A DNA stretch of 36,589 bases from an uncultured Clostridia bacterium (GCA_944388805.1 CALXKE010000016.1:1-36589), one strand, 5' to 3'; counted from the first letter of the stretch, positions 23,148 to 31,350 are shown. A program made the numbers and translations. The notes: generated by a model from the sequence alone, not told the origin.

Positions 23148-23948
23148 TTAAATAAATACACCACCAATTATCTCAAAAATAGGCACAAATCTAAGTATGA
23201 TAAGTAATATAAGCATTAACCAAAAGTATATCCAACTTTTTTTACCTGCTTTTTCTTTTTTAATAAAAAAGGTGTCTGGATCAAAACCTCTAAGTTCCAT
23301 ACTTTCATAAACGACTTGTGCTCTATCTATACTTCTTAGCATTAAACTTCCTATTAAGCTTCCCCATGCTTTATAATGTACTCCTCTTTGATTTGGTGCT
23401 CGCATTTGATAGGCTACCCATATTCTTTGTACTTCTTTTAAGAAAACAATGATATATCGATAAATCAGCATAACCACTGTAATTAAAATATTGGGCATAT
23501 GAATCATTTTTAAAGCATAACAAATCTCTTCTATGGATGTTGTTAAAATTAAAAAATAGGATGCCAATATGGCAAAAATTCCTTTTAGCAATAAAGTAAA
23601 CATAGAAATCATACCAGTTGTAACTGGTACAATCCCTATGTAAGTGATAATGGTTCTATCTAATATGGGATTAGCAATTCCTAAGATAAACAATAATAAT
23701 AAAACCACTTTCAAACTTTTTAAAGCATTTTTTATAGATAAATCTCCTATTATACTTATCAAAATTAAATAGATACTCATTGCCAATGTCGTCACTAAAT
23801 TATATTTATCAATAGATGTTAATAAAATAATATAGATAATTGTAATCAGTAATTTTACAAGTGGATGTATTTTGTTTAAATATCCATTATGATTTGCATG
23901 ATTATCCATATGATGTACTGTTTTTATAGCATTATCAATTTTGTTCAT
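23148..23948 (-). CDS. cbiQ: Transmembrane coupling protein of a nickel/cobalt ECF-type importer
   Basis: A 266-residue membrane protein of the CbiQ/NikQ/EcfT family, with about five or six hydrophobic helices (for example LVKLLITIIYIILLTSI, VVLLLLFILGIANPIL, GIFAILASYFLILTTSI) and the coupling helices ending in ARG-type motifs, here YQMRAPNQRG and YESMELRGF. These contact the ATPase grooves. It starts inside the end of cbiM (14-base overlap) with AAAGGAAATACAGTAA before the ATG, so it is translated with cbiM. Confidence 0.93.
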   Translation of the reverse strand: MNKIDNAIKTVHHMDNHANHNGYLNKIHPLVKLLITIIYIILLTSIDKYNLVTTLAMSIYLILISIIGDLSIKNALKSLKVVLLLLFILGIANPILDRTIITYIGIVPVTTGMISMFTLLLKGIFAILASYFLILTTSIEEICYALKMIHMPNILITVVMLIYRYIIVFLKEVQRIWVAYQMRAPNQRGVHYKAWGSLIGSLMLRSIDRAQVVYESMELRGFDPDTFFIKKEKAGKKSWIYFWLMLILLIILRFVPIFEIIGGVFI

Positions 23949-24951
23949 TTACTGTATTTCCTTTATTTCTTTTAATTTTTATAATATATCCAACAACCAT
24001 CAAAAAGACAACTGTTATCACACAACCTACAATTCCTGAAACAGAAGTACCGATTGTCGATTCACTATCTTTAAATGTATAGTCTGGTAAGAAAGAAGTT
24101 GCACTTTGGATGCTTTCAGCTGTTTCATGAGCTGTATCGTTTCTTTCTTCTACTTCTGTATCTCCCGTAATTTGTTCAATAGACCATTCTAAGCCATCTG
24201 GATTAGAAGACGCTAGAAGTGACATACCGCCACCAATAATAACTAACAAACAAACAAGAATAGCAATTGTCTTTTTATATGAAAATTTTGCTTGCTTTTC
24301 TGTTTTTTGTATTCCATTCCATAACATTTCAGGTCTTGCTTCATAAACAAAGCAAAGAACGGCTGCTGTAATAACTCCTTCGATTAACCCAATTACCAAA
24401 TGAATTGGTTGCATAGTGGCTACAAAAGTTCCAAATGGCAATTCTGTAATTCCTGAAGCCAATGTTTCTAATGTTACTGAAAATGCTCCTAACTGCAAAG
24501 TTAGTACACAACCTACCAGAGAAGCAAGTATAATTCTTCTCTTTGTCATTCCTTTTTTCATGGTTAACTTCCAAATGAGAGAACCTATAAAACAACCATA
24601 AAATGCCATATTCCATACATTGGCACCTAATGCTAATAATCCCCCATCTGCAAAAAATAAACATTGAATTAATAAAACGCCTATCATACTTAGGAAACCT
24701 GCAAAAGGTCCTAATATACTACTTAGTAACAAACCTCCACATAAATGCCCTGATGAGCCAGTTCCTGGTATGGTAAAATTCACCATTTGTGTTGCAAATA
24801 CAAATGCTCCCATAACGCCCATCGTTGGTATTTTCTTTTTAAAATCTTCTTCTTTTCTTATTTTTCTAATTGAATATGCTGCTACAAGCCCACTTGCTAC
24901 GTACATGGTAGCACCTACTGCTGGACTTATCATTGCATCTGCCATGTGCAT
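23935..24951 (-). CDS. cbiM: Nickel/cobalt-binding substrate component, CbiM fused to a CbiN/NikN-like part
   Basis: A 338-residue membrane protein. The chain begins MHMADAMISP, giving the free N-terminus and His2 that bind the ion in CbiM/NikM, followed by about six helices with GTGSSGHLCGGLL and FFADGGLLALGANVWNMAF as family blocks. Near residue 250 the PDGLEW motif and a final helix (GIVGCVITVVFLMVVGYII) make the attached NikN-like component, so no separate cbiN gene is needed. Its start codon has AGGAGG nine bases upstream. It is first of the three transporter genes and lies behind palindromic element copy 3. In Lactobacillus an equivalent transporter feeds nickel to lactate racemase maturation. 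Confidence 0.93.
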   Translation of the reverse strand: MHMADAMISPAVGATMYVASGLVAAYSIRKIRKEEDFKKKIPTMGVMGAFVFATQMVNFTIPGTGSSGHLCGGLLLSSILGPFAGFLSMIGVLLIQCLFFADGGLLALGANVWNMAFYGCFIGSLIWKLTMKKGMTKRRIILASLVGCVLTLQLGAFSVTLETLASGITELPFGTFVATMQPIHLVIGLIEGVITAAVLCFVYEARPEMLWNGIQKTEKQAKFSYKKTIAILVCLLVIIGGGMSLLASSNPDGLEWSIEQITGDTEVEERNDTAHETAESIQSATSFLPDYTFKDSESTIGTSVSGIVGCVITVVFLMVVGYIIKIKRNKGNTVNEQN

Positions 24952-24982
24952 GTTTTGTTCCTCCTTTTAGTTTTTTATACCA

Positions 24983-25097
24983 AAGTTGCCAAAGGGGACG
25001 TGCCATTTTGGCAACTTTTATATTTAAAATAAATTAGATTAGCATCTTATGAAAATTTTTAATGGTTGCCAAAATGGCACGTCCCCTTTGGCAACTT
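24983..25097. repeat. Nested palindromic element, copy 3 (33-bp perfect arms)
   Basis: Perfect 33-base arms (24983-25015, 25065-25097), 49-base spacer, each arm with GTTGCCAAA...TTTGGCAAC around GGGGACGTGCCAT. It begins five bases past the larE stop and ends 31 bases before the cbiM ATG. The CC after GTG is matched by GG in the other arm. Confidence 0.95.
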
Positions 25098-25102
25098 CTT
25101 AA

Positions 25103-25900
25103 CTAATCAAAACTACCACTTTTTAATCCTGATAAATCTAATGTGACATAAGAAAATCCTAAATCTTTTATTTTTTCTACAATATTGTCATCTTTTTTAT
25201 GTTTTATGTTGTTTAAAATGATTTCAAAATCTTCTGGATTCACTTCAATTCTTGCTATATTATCATGAACCCTTACTCGTACTTTTTGGATTCCTAATTC
25301 TTTTATCATTTCTTCACTCTGTTCTACTTTTTTTAGTCCTTCTTCTGTTAAATTTGTATTATATGGAAATCTCGTTGCTAAACAAGAATTAGATGGTTTA
25401 TTCCAAAATGGAATTCCTAAAGTTTTACTATATTGTCTTATCTCTTCTTTAGAAATTTCAAATTTGGCAAGTGGACTAATGATACCCACTTCTTCTGTTG
25501 CCTTATTCCCTGGTCTATATACAATCAAATCATCTGCATTTTTCCCATCTAAAAGATATTCATATCCATTTTCATTCGCTGCTTTTTTAAGGATTGTCAT
25601 TAACTCTTTTTTACAATGATAACATCTATCTTTATGATTTTCTCTAAATTCCGTAATTTTTAATGGTTTATATGGTACTTCTATATATTGAAAATGATTT
25701 TCTTTTAAAAATGTAATTGCTTCTTCATAATCTTTTCTTGGCACCATAATGCCATTGGCAATAACTGCTAATACTTGATTTTTGGGTAATACTTTATTGG
25801 CTGTAAATAGCAAATAACTAGAGTCGATGCCTCCTGAATAAGCAATGGCTACTTTTTTTAATGTTTTCAGATACTTTTCTAATTGTGTTTGTTTTTCCAT
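25103..25900 (-). CDS. larE: LarE, sulfur-transfer enzyme of the nickel-pincer cofactor
   Basis: A 265-residue PP-loop ATPase. The ATP loop SGGIDSS is at 22-28 and DGKNADD at 118-124. LarE adenylates the pyridine carboxylates made by LarB and inserts sulfur. In the sacrificial type the sulfur comes from a cysteine in the PSxxCLAxRFP segment, here PSNSCLATRFPY with Cys173. A further C-x2-C at 93-96 (CYHCKKEL) is conserved in many members; whether it makes this a cluster-type LarE I cannot tell. ATG with AGGAGAAACATAA upstream. It follows larB by 112 bases in the same direction and is followed by palindromic element copy 3. Confidence 0.95.
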   Translation of the reverse strand: MEKQTQLEKYLKTLKKVAIAYSGGIDSSYLLFTANKVLPKNQVLAVIANGIMVPRKDYEEAITFLKENHFQYIEVPYKPLKITEFRENHKDRCYHCKKELMTILKKAANENGYEYLLDGKNADDLIVYRPGNKATEEVGIISPLAKFEISKEEIRQYSKTLGIPFWNKPSNSCLATRFPYNTNLTEEGLKKVEQSEEMIKELGIQKVRVRVHDNIARIEVNPEDFEIILNNIKHKKDDNIVEKIKDLGFSYVTLDLSGLKSGSFD

Positions 25901-26012
25901 TTATGTTTCTCCTATTTTATTTTTTCTATCAATACCATTGATTAAAGCAAATTATCTTATTTGACAATGCCTGTGTAATCAATCCAATGAGCTTTTCCTT
26001 AAGTTTAATTTG

Positions 26013-26762
26013 TTACTCTCTTCCATTAACTGCTAAATGATTGATTTGATTTGCTAGATATCCGGCACCATATCCATTATCAATGTTAACAGTCGCAATA
26101 CCATTACTACAAGAATTAATCATTCCTAATAGAGCTGTTATACCTCCTAAATTTGCACCATATCCTACAGATGTTGGAACAGCAATAACTGGTACTTTTG
26201 CTAGTCCTGCTACTACAGAAGCCAATGCACCTTCCATTCCTGCAATGGCAATAATGCAATTTGCTTTTTCTATTTTTTCTCTTTGTGATAAAAGTCTATG
26301 AATTCCTGCTACGCCAACATCATAAATTCTCTCTACATAGCTTCCAAAGAATTCTGCTGTTTCTGCTGCTTCTTCTGCTACTGGAATATCTGATGTTCCT
26401 CCGGTACATACAACAATATTTCCTATTTTCTCTTTTGGTTTTTCAATTTTTAAAATTCTTGAAAGTGAATTATATTGTACTTCTGGAATCTCTTTTTTAA
26501 CTAATTCAAATTGTTCTTTACTTGCTCTTGTTCCTAATACCTCTCCATTTTCTTTATAAATGGTTTTATAGATTTTAGATAAGTATTCATCTGGCTTACT
26601 TTGACAATATATCACTTCTCCTGTGCCAATTCTTTCTTTTCGATTATGATCAATTTTAGCATATCCTAAATCTTCATATTGATTATGTTTGATTTCTTTT
26701 TCTGCTTCTTCAACACTCATTTCATGATTTTGAATTTTTTCTAATATTTCTTTCATCTCCAT
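26013..26762 (-). CDS. larB: LarB, nicotinate-adenine dinucleotide carboxylase/hydrolase
   Basis: A 249-residue protein whose C-terminal half is a PurE-like (AIR carboxylase) domain: VVCTGGTSDIPVAEEAAETA from about 116, AIAGMEGALASVVAGLAKVP near 170, and PTSVGYGANLGGITALLGM near 195. LarB carboxylates and hydrolyses nicotinic acid adenine dinucleotide, the first step to the nickel-pincer nucleotide. The N-terminal half (LGYAKIDHNRKERIGTGEVI, KTIYKENGEVLGTRASKEQF) is the usual LarB extension. AAAGGAGG stands 12 bases before the ATG. larC precedes it, larE follows. Confidence 0.95.
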   Translation of the reverse strand: MEMKEILEKIQNHEMSVEEAEKEIKHNQYEDLGYAKIDHNRKERIGTGEVIYCQSKPDEYLSKIYKTIYKENGEVLGTRASKEQFELVKKEIPEVQYNSLSRILKIEKPKEKIGNIVVCTGGTSDIPVAEEAAETAEFFGSYVERIYDVGVAGIHRLLSQREKIEKANCIIAIAGMEGALASVVAGLAKVPVIAVPTSVGYGANLGGITALLGMINSCSNGIATVNIDNGYGAGYLANQINHLAVNGRE

Positions 26763-26783
26763 GATTTTATGTTTCCTCCTTTA

Positions 26784-26815
26784 ATGTCCAAACAGAAACG
26801 TCCCCAATTGTCCCT
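26784..26815 (-). repeat. Solitary GGGGACG element fused to the larC stop
   Basis: Reading leftward the larC stop TAG runs straight into GGGACAATTGGGGACGTT and then TCTGTTTGGACA. It shares the GGGGACG core and the TTTGG/GGACA flavour of the larger palindromes but has no second arm. It ends eight bases before the larB ribosome site. Confidence 0.55.
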
Positions 26816-28058
26816 AATTTTTTTCATCAAATTTTAGATTATATAACTCCTTTAATGGAATATCATTCTTTTTAGCCAATTCTTTCATACTTTCATATTC
26901 TGGGTAAATATATGTTTCTCCATTATTGACAACTTTTTTTGCTTTTAGCGTACCATATTTTGTATCAATTGCAATTTGTTCTCTTTCTAATTCTGTTCGA
27001 TATTCATAACGATAGCGAATACCAATAGTCGTTGTTTCTTTGAATATGATATTTTGTAATTTTTGGATGTCTGGTTCTTTACATACAACTGTTAAACGAT
27101 ATGCTGGTCTATTTTTTTTCATAAAGATTGGTGTATAAAATACATCTAATGCTCCATTTTCGAATAACAATTCTTCTGTATATCCTAATATTTCTCCAGA
27201 ACAGTCGTCAATATTCGTTTCCATGACCACAATTTTTTGATTTTCTTCTTGCATTTCACCATAGTATACTTTTAATACATTTGGTATTTTTAAATCTTTT
27301 GTTCCTGCTCCCCAACCAATTTTTTGAATCTTCATAGCAGGTAAAGTTGTAAATTCAGAACTTAATTCTGCAATGATGGCTGCTCCTGTTGGTGTTACTA
27401 ATTCTGTATCAATATCGATTTGTCTAAATTCCACATTAGAGTTAGCAAATATTTCACTTGTTGCTGGAACAGGTACTGCCATTGTTCCATGAGCACATTC
27501 AATAAAGCCATGTCCGTCATTTACAACACTTGATATAATCTTATCTGGATGAATTTTATTAATTAAAATAGCTGTACCTACAATATCTACAATAGAATCA
27601 ATCGCACCTACTTCATGGAAATGCACTTCATCTAATGGTTTGTTATGTACTTTACTTTCTGCTTTGGCTACTCTCATAAATATTCTTTTCGCTAAATCTT
27701 TACTTTCTTCATCAATATCACTATTATCAATAATTTCACATACATCATGTAAGTTTCTATGTTCATGGTGGTAATGGTGCTCATGACTATGTTCATTGTT
27801 ATGTTCTTCATGTTCATGATGATGGTCATGCTCTTCATGAACGTGAGAGTGCTCATGTTGATGCTGTAAAATCACATCAACATGAGTACCTGTAATTCCA
27901 TTTTTTACTTTTTTAGATATATCTATTGTATAACCATCTATATGCAATTTTTTTAATTCTTCTACTAGATAGTTTTCATCACCAATAATTTCTGTTAATG
28001 CTGCTAAGGTCATATTACCACTGATTCCACTTGAACAATCAAAATATAATGTTTTCAT
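26814..28058 (-). CDS. larC: LarC, nickel insertase of the nickel-pincer cofactor (single continuous frame)
   Basis: A 414-residue LarC, which inserts nickel into the dithio-pyridinium nucleotide in a CTP-dependent step. FDCSSGISGNMTLAAL opens the protein; residues 66-104 are a striking His/Glu-rich tract (more than 15 His), the expected nickel store. LDEVHFHEVGAIDSIVD lies near 150 and the C-terminal part has ETNIDDCSGEILGYTEELL and GIRYRYEYRTELERE. In Lactobacillus plantarum larC is read through a programmed frameshift; here the two halves lie in one uninterrupted frame. ATG preceded by AAGAGGAAAGATATG-type spacing. It follows the DUF362 gene by 18 bases, then larB and larE come next. Confidence 0.95.
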   Translation of the reverse strand: MKTLYFDCSSGISGNMTLAALTEIIGDENYLVEELKKLHIDGYTIDISKKVKNGITGTHVDVILQHQHEHSHVHEEHDHHHEHEEHNNEHSHEHHYHHEHRNLHDVCEIIDNSDIDEESKDLAKRIFMRVAKAESKVHNKPLDEVHFHEVGAIDSIVDIVGTAILINKIHPDKIISSVVNDGHGFIECAHGTMAVPVPATSEIFANSNVEFRQIDIDTELVTPTGAAIIAELSSEFTTLPAMKIQKIGWGAGTKDLKIPNVLKVYYGEMQEENQKIVVMETNIDDCSGEILGYTEELLFENGALDVFYTPIFMKKNRPAYRLTVVCKEPDIQKLQNIIFKETTTIGIRYRYEYRTELEREQIAIDTKYGTLKAKKVVNNGETYIYPEYESMKELAKKNDIPLKELYNLKFDEKN

Positions 28059-28076
28059 ATCTTTCCTCTTTCTTTT

Positions 28077-28961
28077 TTAATCTACATTTATCATTTCATA
28101 CTCTCTTGTTCCAAATCCAAGCTCTGCTGCAGCTTCTATAGTATGAATACCATTTTGTCTTTCTACTCTTGCTACAAAATGATCTCTTCCTGGATCTTTT
28201 GAATTATATATTAAATCCATACAAGCTTGATCAATAGCGATTGGATCTGTACTTGCTAAAATACCAATATCTTTCATACAAGGATCTTCTGCAACTGCAC
28301 AACAATCGCAATCAACAGATAAATTGCACATTACATTAATAAATACAATATTTTTTCCAAAATATTTAACCACACTAGAAGCTGCATCTGCCATTGATTC
28401 TAGAAATTTGTCTTGTTCTGGTAGATTAGCCCATATTTTCGTTTGATCCTTAGATTGTCCTGCAGAATGTATCCATGACTTTCCTTCTGATGACGCACAC
28501 CCTATTGATAATTGTTTTAATGCTCCACCATATCCACCCATTGGATGACCTTTAAAATGTGATAAAACAAGCATAGAATCATATTTTTCAATATCTTTTC
28601 CAACAAAATTTTCTTTTAATATTTTTCCATTAGGTATTTCTAAAACGACATCTGGTCCTTCTGCATCCATAATATCGACATCAAAATATTTAGTCCAACC
28701 ATAATCATCAATTAATTTTTTATGCTTTTCTGTTGAATTTCTAGCACCTTCATAAGCAGCATTACATTCAACAACTGTTCCATTAACCTTTTCTACAATA
28801 GCTTTAACAAATTCTGGTCTAATATAGTTTTGGTTTCCTTCTTCTCCAGAATGTAATTTAACTGCTACCTTGCCAGGTAAATTAACTCCTAATGTTTCAT
28901 ACATCTTTACAACACTTTCTGGAGTAATCTCCTTTGTAAAATATACTTTTGATTTTTCCAT
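28077..28961 (-). CDS. DUF362-family protein with cysteine cluster, first gene of the lar row
   Basis: A 294-residue DUF362 protein. Blocks seen: KVAVKLHSGEEGNQNYIRPEF near 40-60, ECNAAYEGARNST, MLVLSHFKGHPMGGYGGALK, and a cysteine group MCNLSVDCDCCAVAEDPC near 220 that may bind an iron-sulfur cluster. The end reads CMDLIYNSKDPGRDHF. Proteins of this family often sit beside ferredoxin-like genes and their reaction is unknown. I chose the ATG with AAAGGAAGG six bases upstream instead of one nine codons earlier. The gene starts the DUF362-larC-larB-larE-cbiMQO row, so a link to nickel-cofactor making or to a pincer-dependent enzyme is possible. Confidence 0.85.
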   Translation of the reverse strand: MEKSKVYFTKEITPESVVKMYETLGVNLPGKVAVKLHSGEEGNQNYIRPEFVKAIVEKVNGTVVECNAAYEGARNSTEKHKKLIDDYGWTKYFDVDIMDAEGPDVVLEIPNGKILKENFVGKDIEKYDSMLVLSHFKGHPMGGYGGALKQLSIGCASSEGKSWIHSAGQSKDQTKIWANLPEQDKFLESMADAASSVVKYFGKNIVFINVMCNLSVDCDCCAVAEDPCMKDIGILASTDPIAIDQACMDLIYNSKDPGRDHFVARVERQNGIHTIEAAAELGFGTREYEMINVD

Positions 28962-28982
28962 TAAAATCCTTCCTTTCTTTAA

Positions 28983-29032
28983 AATCAAAGCTAACGGATG
29001 TTTCTAAATCCTTTTTTTGATTCAGTAGCCCC
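28983..29032 (-). other. Compact folded leader before the DUF362-lar row
   Basis: On the minus strand AATCAAA pairs with TTTGATT, enclosing a GGAT/ATCC hairpin, while GCTA just upstream can pair with TAGC inside the enclosed loop, which would make a pseudoknot. The second arm runs into TTTTAAAG just before the ribosome site. It could be an attenuator or simply chance pairing in AT-rich DNA. The rest of the 174-base gap up to the aldo/keto reductase stop holds a TATAAT (with no convincing -35) and nothing else I can name. Confidence 0.3.
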
Positions 29033-29135
29033 TAAAGTTTGATTATAATTTTTTCATTGTTCTAAAATTTATTTATTTCACAAGATCTTTTATAGTCTGT
29101 TCCTATGCTCTAAAAATGAAGTTTCAAAAAACATC

Positions 29136-30257
29136 CTATTCACCCAAAGCTTTTGCTACTTTTTCAAGCTCTTCTCGAATGGCAATATGTTGTGGACAAG
29201 CCTTTTCACATTGACCACATTTAATACATTCACTAGCTTTCTTTAATCCATGTCCACCAACTAACCAATCTTCTTGATGTTTTGCCGCTGCCATATCTTT
29301 ATACAATGTTAAATAATTCATTGCTGTGAAAGATCCAGATATACCAATATGCATTGGACATACTTTTGCACAATAATTGCAACTTGTACAAGGGATTAAA
29401 GGAATTGTATTTAATACTTTTTGTGCTTCTGTAATCGTTTCTTCTTCTTTATCTGATAATTTTGTAAAATCTTTCATGTAAGAAATATTATCATCCATTT
29501 GTTCTATACTGCTCATTCCAGATAGTACAGTAATAATTCCATCTAAACTTGCTGCAAATTTAATTGCCCAAGAAGCAAGTGATGCATTTGGATTGGCTTT
29601 TTTAAATACTTCTGCCACTTGTTCTGGTGGATTTGCAAGCATTCCACCTTTTACTGGTTCCATGATGATAACTGGTTTTCCGTATTTTCTTGCTACTTCA
29701 TAACATTCTCTAGATTTAATTGCTGGATTTTCCCAATCAGCATAATTGATTTGTAGTTGTACAAATTCCATCTCTGGGTGTTTTTGTAAGATTTCTTCTA
29801 ATTCTTCTGGTGTTGAATGGAATGAAAATCCAATATGTTTTATTTTTCCTTCTTGTTTCTTTTCTTGAATCCATGACCACATATCAAAATCATCAAATGC
29901 TTTTGTTCTAGATTCTCCTAAGTTATGTAATAAATAAAAATCAAAATATCCAGCACCAGTTTGTTTTAAGGATGTTTCAAATTGATTGATTGCATCTTCT
30001 CTTGTTTTACAATTTATCCAAGCTGCATTTTTTGTTGCTAATTGAAATTTTTCTCTTGGATAACGTTCTACTAATGCTTGTCTAATGGCATCTTCACTTC
30101 CAGCATATGCCCATGCTGTATCAAAATATGTAAATCCTGCTTCTAAAAAGTGATCTACCATTACTTTGGTTTGTTCAACATCAATTTTGTCATCCTTCAT
30201 AGGTAATCTCATTAGTCCAAATCCTAGTTTTTTAATTTCTTCTCCTAAATATGCCAT
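29136..30257 (-). CDS. Aldo/keto reductase with C-terminal 2x[4Fe-4S] ferredoxin-type domain
   Basis: A 373-residue NAD(P)H-dependent reductase. The TIM-barrel part opens with LGFGLMRLPM and has FDTAWAYAGSE with the catalytic Asp/Tyr pair, LLHNLGESR and VQLQINYADW. After about residue 280 come two cysteine groups, C-x2-C-x2-C-x3-CP (CTSCNYCAKVCP) and CIKCGQCEKACP, typical of clostridial aldo/keto reductases with ferredoxin domains. The ATG chosen has GAAGGAGG upstream; a longer reading 23 codons up is only the leader. It is read after the cupin gene (73-base gap) and likely reduces carbonyl compounds. Confidence 0.93.
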   Translation of the reverse strand: MAYLGEEIKKLGFGLMRLPMKDDKIDVEQTKVMVDHFLEAGFTYFDTAWAYAGSEDAIRQALVERYPREKFQLATKNAAWINCKTREDAINQFETSLKQTGAGYFDFYLLHNLGESRTKAFDDFDMWSWIQEKKQEGKIKHIGFSFHSTPEELEEILQKHPEMEFVQLQINYADWENPAIKSRECYEVARKYGKPVIIMEPVKGGMLANPPEQVAEVFKKANPNASLASWAIKFAASLDGIITVLSGMSSIEQMDDNISYMKDFTKLSDKEEETITEAQKVLNTIPLIPCTSCNYCAKVCPMHIGISGSFTAMNYLTLYKDMAAAKHQEDWLVGGHGLKKASECIKCGQCEKACPQHIAIREELEKVAKALGE

Positions 30258-30330
30258 CTTGATTCCTCCTTCATTTATTTTAATTTTTTGTTTATTATTT
30301 ACTTCAAACTTTTCTTTGCATTTCAAATCA

Positions 30331-30762
30331 TTAACCTAACTTATTATATTCTTCATCTGTTACAGGCTCACACCATTCATTTGATGTATCTTCTCCTGGT
30401 ACTTCAAAGGCTAAATGACTAAACCAACAATCTTTTTTAGCTCCATGCCAATGTTTTACATTTGCTGGTATTACTACTACATCTCCTGGTTTTAAACTTC
30501 TTGCTTCTTTTCCTTCTTCTTGATACCAACCTTCTCCATCTACACAAATAAGGATTTGTCCTCCTCCTGTACTTGCATGGTGAATATGCCAATTATTTCT
30601 ACAAGCTGGTTCAAATGTTACATTAGCAATAAATATTGGTGATTCCTCTGGTTTTGTTAATGGGTTTAAATAAGAATTTCCTATAAAATATTGTGCAAAT
30701 CCTGTATTTGGTTCTCCTAATCCAAACATTCCTCCATGTTCTGTTTTGTTTTCATTATTCAT
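30331..30762 (-). CDS. Cupin-domain protein (143 aa)
   Basis: A small single-cupin protein. Motif 1 HIHHASTGGGQILICVDGEGW (in part residues 58-78) supplies two His and the later PGDVVVIPANVKHWHG (about 93-108) the third His, the usual metal ligands. Proteins of this shape with an aldo/keto reductase neighbour are common in anaerobes and often annotated as carboxymuconolactone decarboxylase-associated cupins; the substrate is unknown. The ATG has AAAGGAGG upstream. It begins the cupin-reductase transcript. Confidence 0.88.
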   Translation of the reverse strand: MNNENKTEHGGMFGLGEPNTGFAQYFIGNSYLNPLTKPEESPIFIANVTFEPACRNNWHIHHASTGGGQILICVDGEGWYQEEGKEARSLKPGDVVVIPANVKHWHGAKKDCWFSHLAFEVPGEDTSNEWCEPVTDEEYNKLG

Positions 30763-30838
30763 AATTTTTTCCTCCTTTATATTTATTTTTTAATTTATGT
30801 TATCATTTATTTTGAACATTTGACATAATCTTATTTCT

Positions 30839-30867
30839 AATATATACGCATTTTAAAAATCATTCAA
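30839..30867 (-). promoter_or_regulatory. Promoter of the cupin-aldo/keto reductase unit
   Basis: TTGAAT, 17 bases, TATATT on the minus strand, directly after the merR stop. Spacer length is ordinary, so it does not look like a MerR-activated promoter. Confidence 0.65.
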
Positions 30868-30876
30868 ATTATATCA

Positions 30877-31245
30877 TTACATTAGATTTTTATCTAATAT
30901 ATTTTTGTCATATAAATCAATTTTGTAATTTAATCTATCATAAGCCTCTTGCATAGCATCTAATTTTTCTTTTAATATTTTTCTTTGCTCTACCAAAATT
31001 TCTCTTCTCTCTTTTACAGTCTTATCTCCTTCATCAAATAATTGTAAATATCTTTTCAAAAAGCTAATTTCTAGACCTGCAGCTCTCATACATTTTACAA
31101 ATCGAATTCTTTGTAAATCGTTTTCTGTATAATTTCTAATACCATTTTTTCCTTTAGCAATTGGTCCAATTAATCCCTCTCTTTCGTAATATCTTAGTGT
31201 ATCTGTTGTTAAATCAAACTCTTTAGCCACTTCTGATATTTGCAT
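30877..31245 (-). CDS. MerR-family transcriptional regulator (AdhR-like)
   Basis: A 122-residue regulator. The winged helix-turn-helix is at the start (MQISEVAKEFDLTTDTLRYY, then EREGLIGPI and RNYTENDLQRIRFVKCM), then a coiled-coil dimer helix (KERREILVEQRKILKEKLDAM). There is no cysteine-based metal site in the C-terminal part, so it is not a classical metal sensor; AdhR-like aldehyde or general stress sensors have this length. GGAAGGAGG lies upstream of the ATG. Its own promoter has a 19-bp spacer with a dyad, the arrangement used by MerR activators, so it probably regulates itself. The cupin and aldo/keto reductase downstream are likely partners. Confidence 0.92.
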   Translation of the reverse strand: MQISEVAKEFDLTTDTLRYYEREGLIGPIAKGKNGIRNYTENDLQRIRFVKCMRAAGLEISFLKRYLQLFDEGDKTVKERREILVEQRKILKEKLDAMQEAYDRLNYKIDLYDKNILDKNLM

Positions 31246-31319
31246 AATATCGCCTCCTTCCTATTGTTTTGTTTCTATTTATATATTTTGAGTTTTATTA
31301 TAAATTTGCTTTCATTTAT

Positions 31320-31350
31320 TATATATCACTTAGAGTTTACTTCAAGTCAA
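31320..31350 (-). promoter_or_regulatory. MerR-type promoter with operator dyad, upstream of the merR gene
   Basis: TTGACT, a 19-bp spacer, TATATA on the minus strand. The spacer and its left flank contain the dyad CTTGAAGTAAACTCTAAG (31329-31346). A long spacer with a central dyad is the hallmark of MerR-controlled promoters. The AAAAAAGTATTGACTT stretch is repeated at the promoter near 34.66 kb. Confidence 0.75.

Noticed and set aside
24341-24664. 107-residue minus-strand frame inside cbiM
   Set aside because: Out-of-frame shadow of a clear CbiM protein, with no ribosome site.
11666-25097. Large palindromes read as ordinary intrinsic terminators
   Set aside because: The arms are far longer than terminators, the U-runs after them are poor, and two of them interrupt genes that should be co-transcribed.
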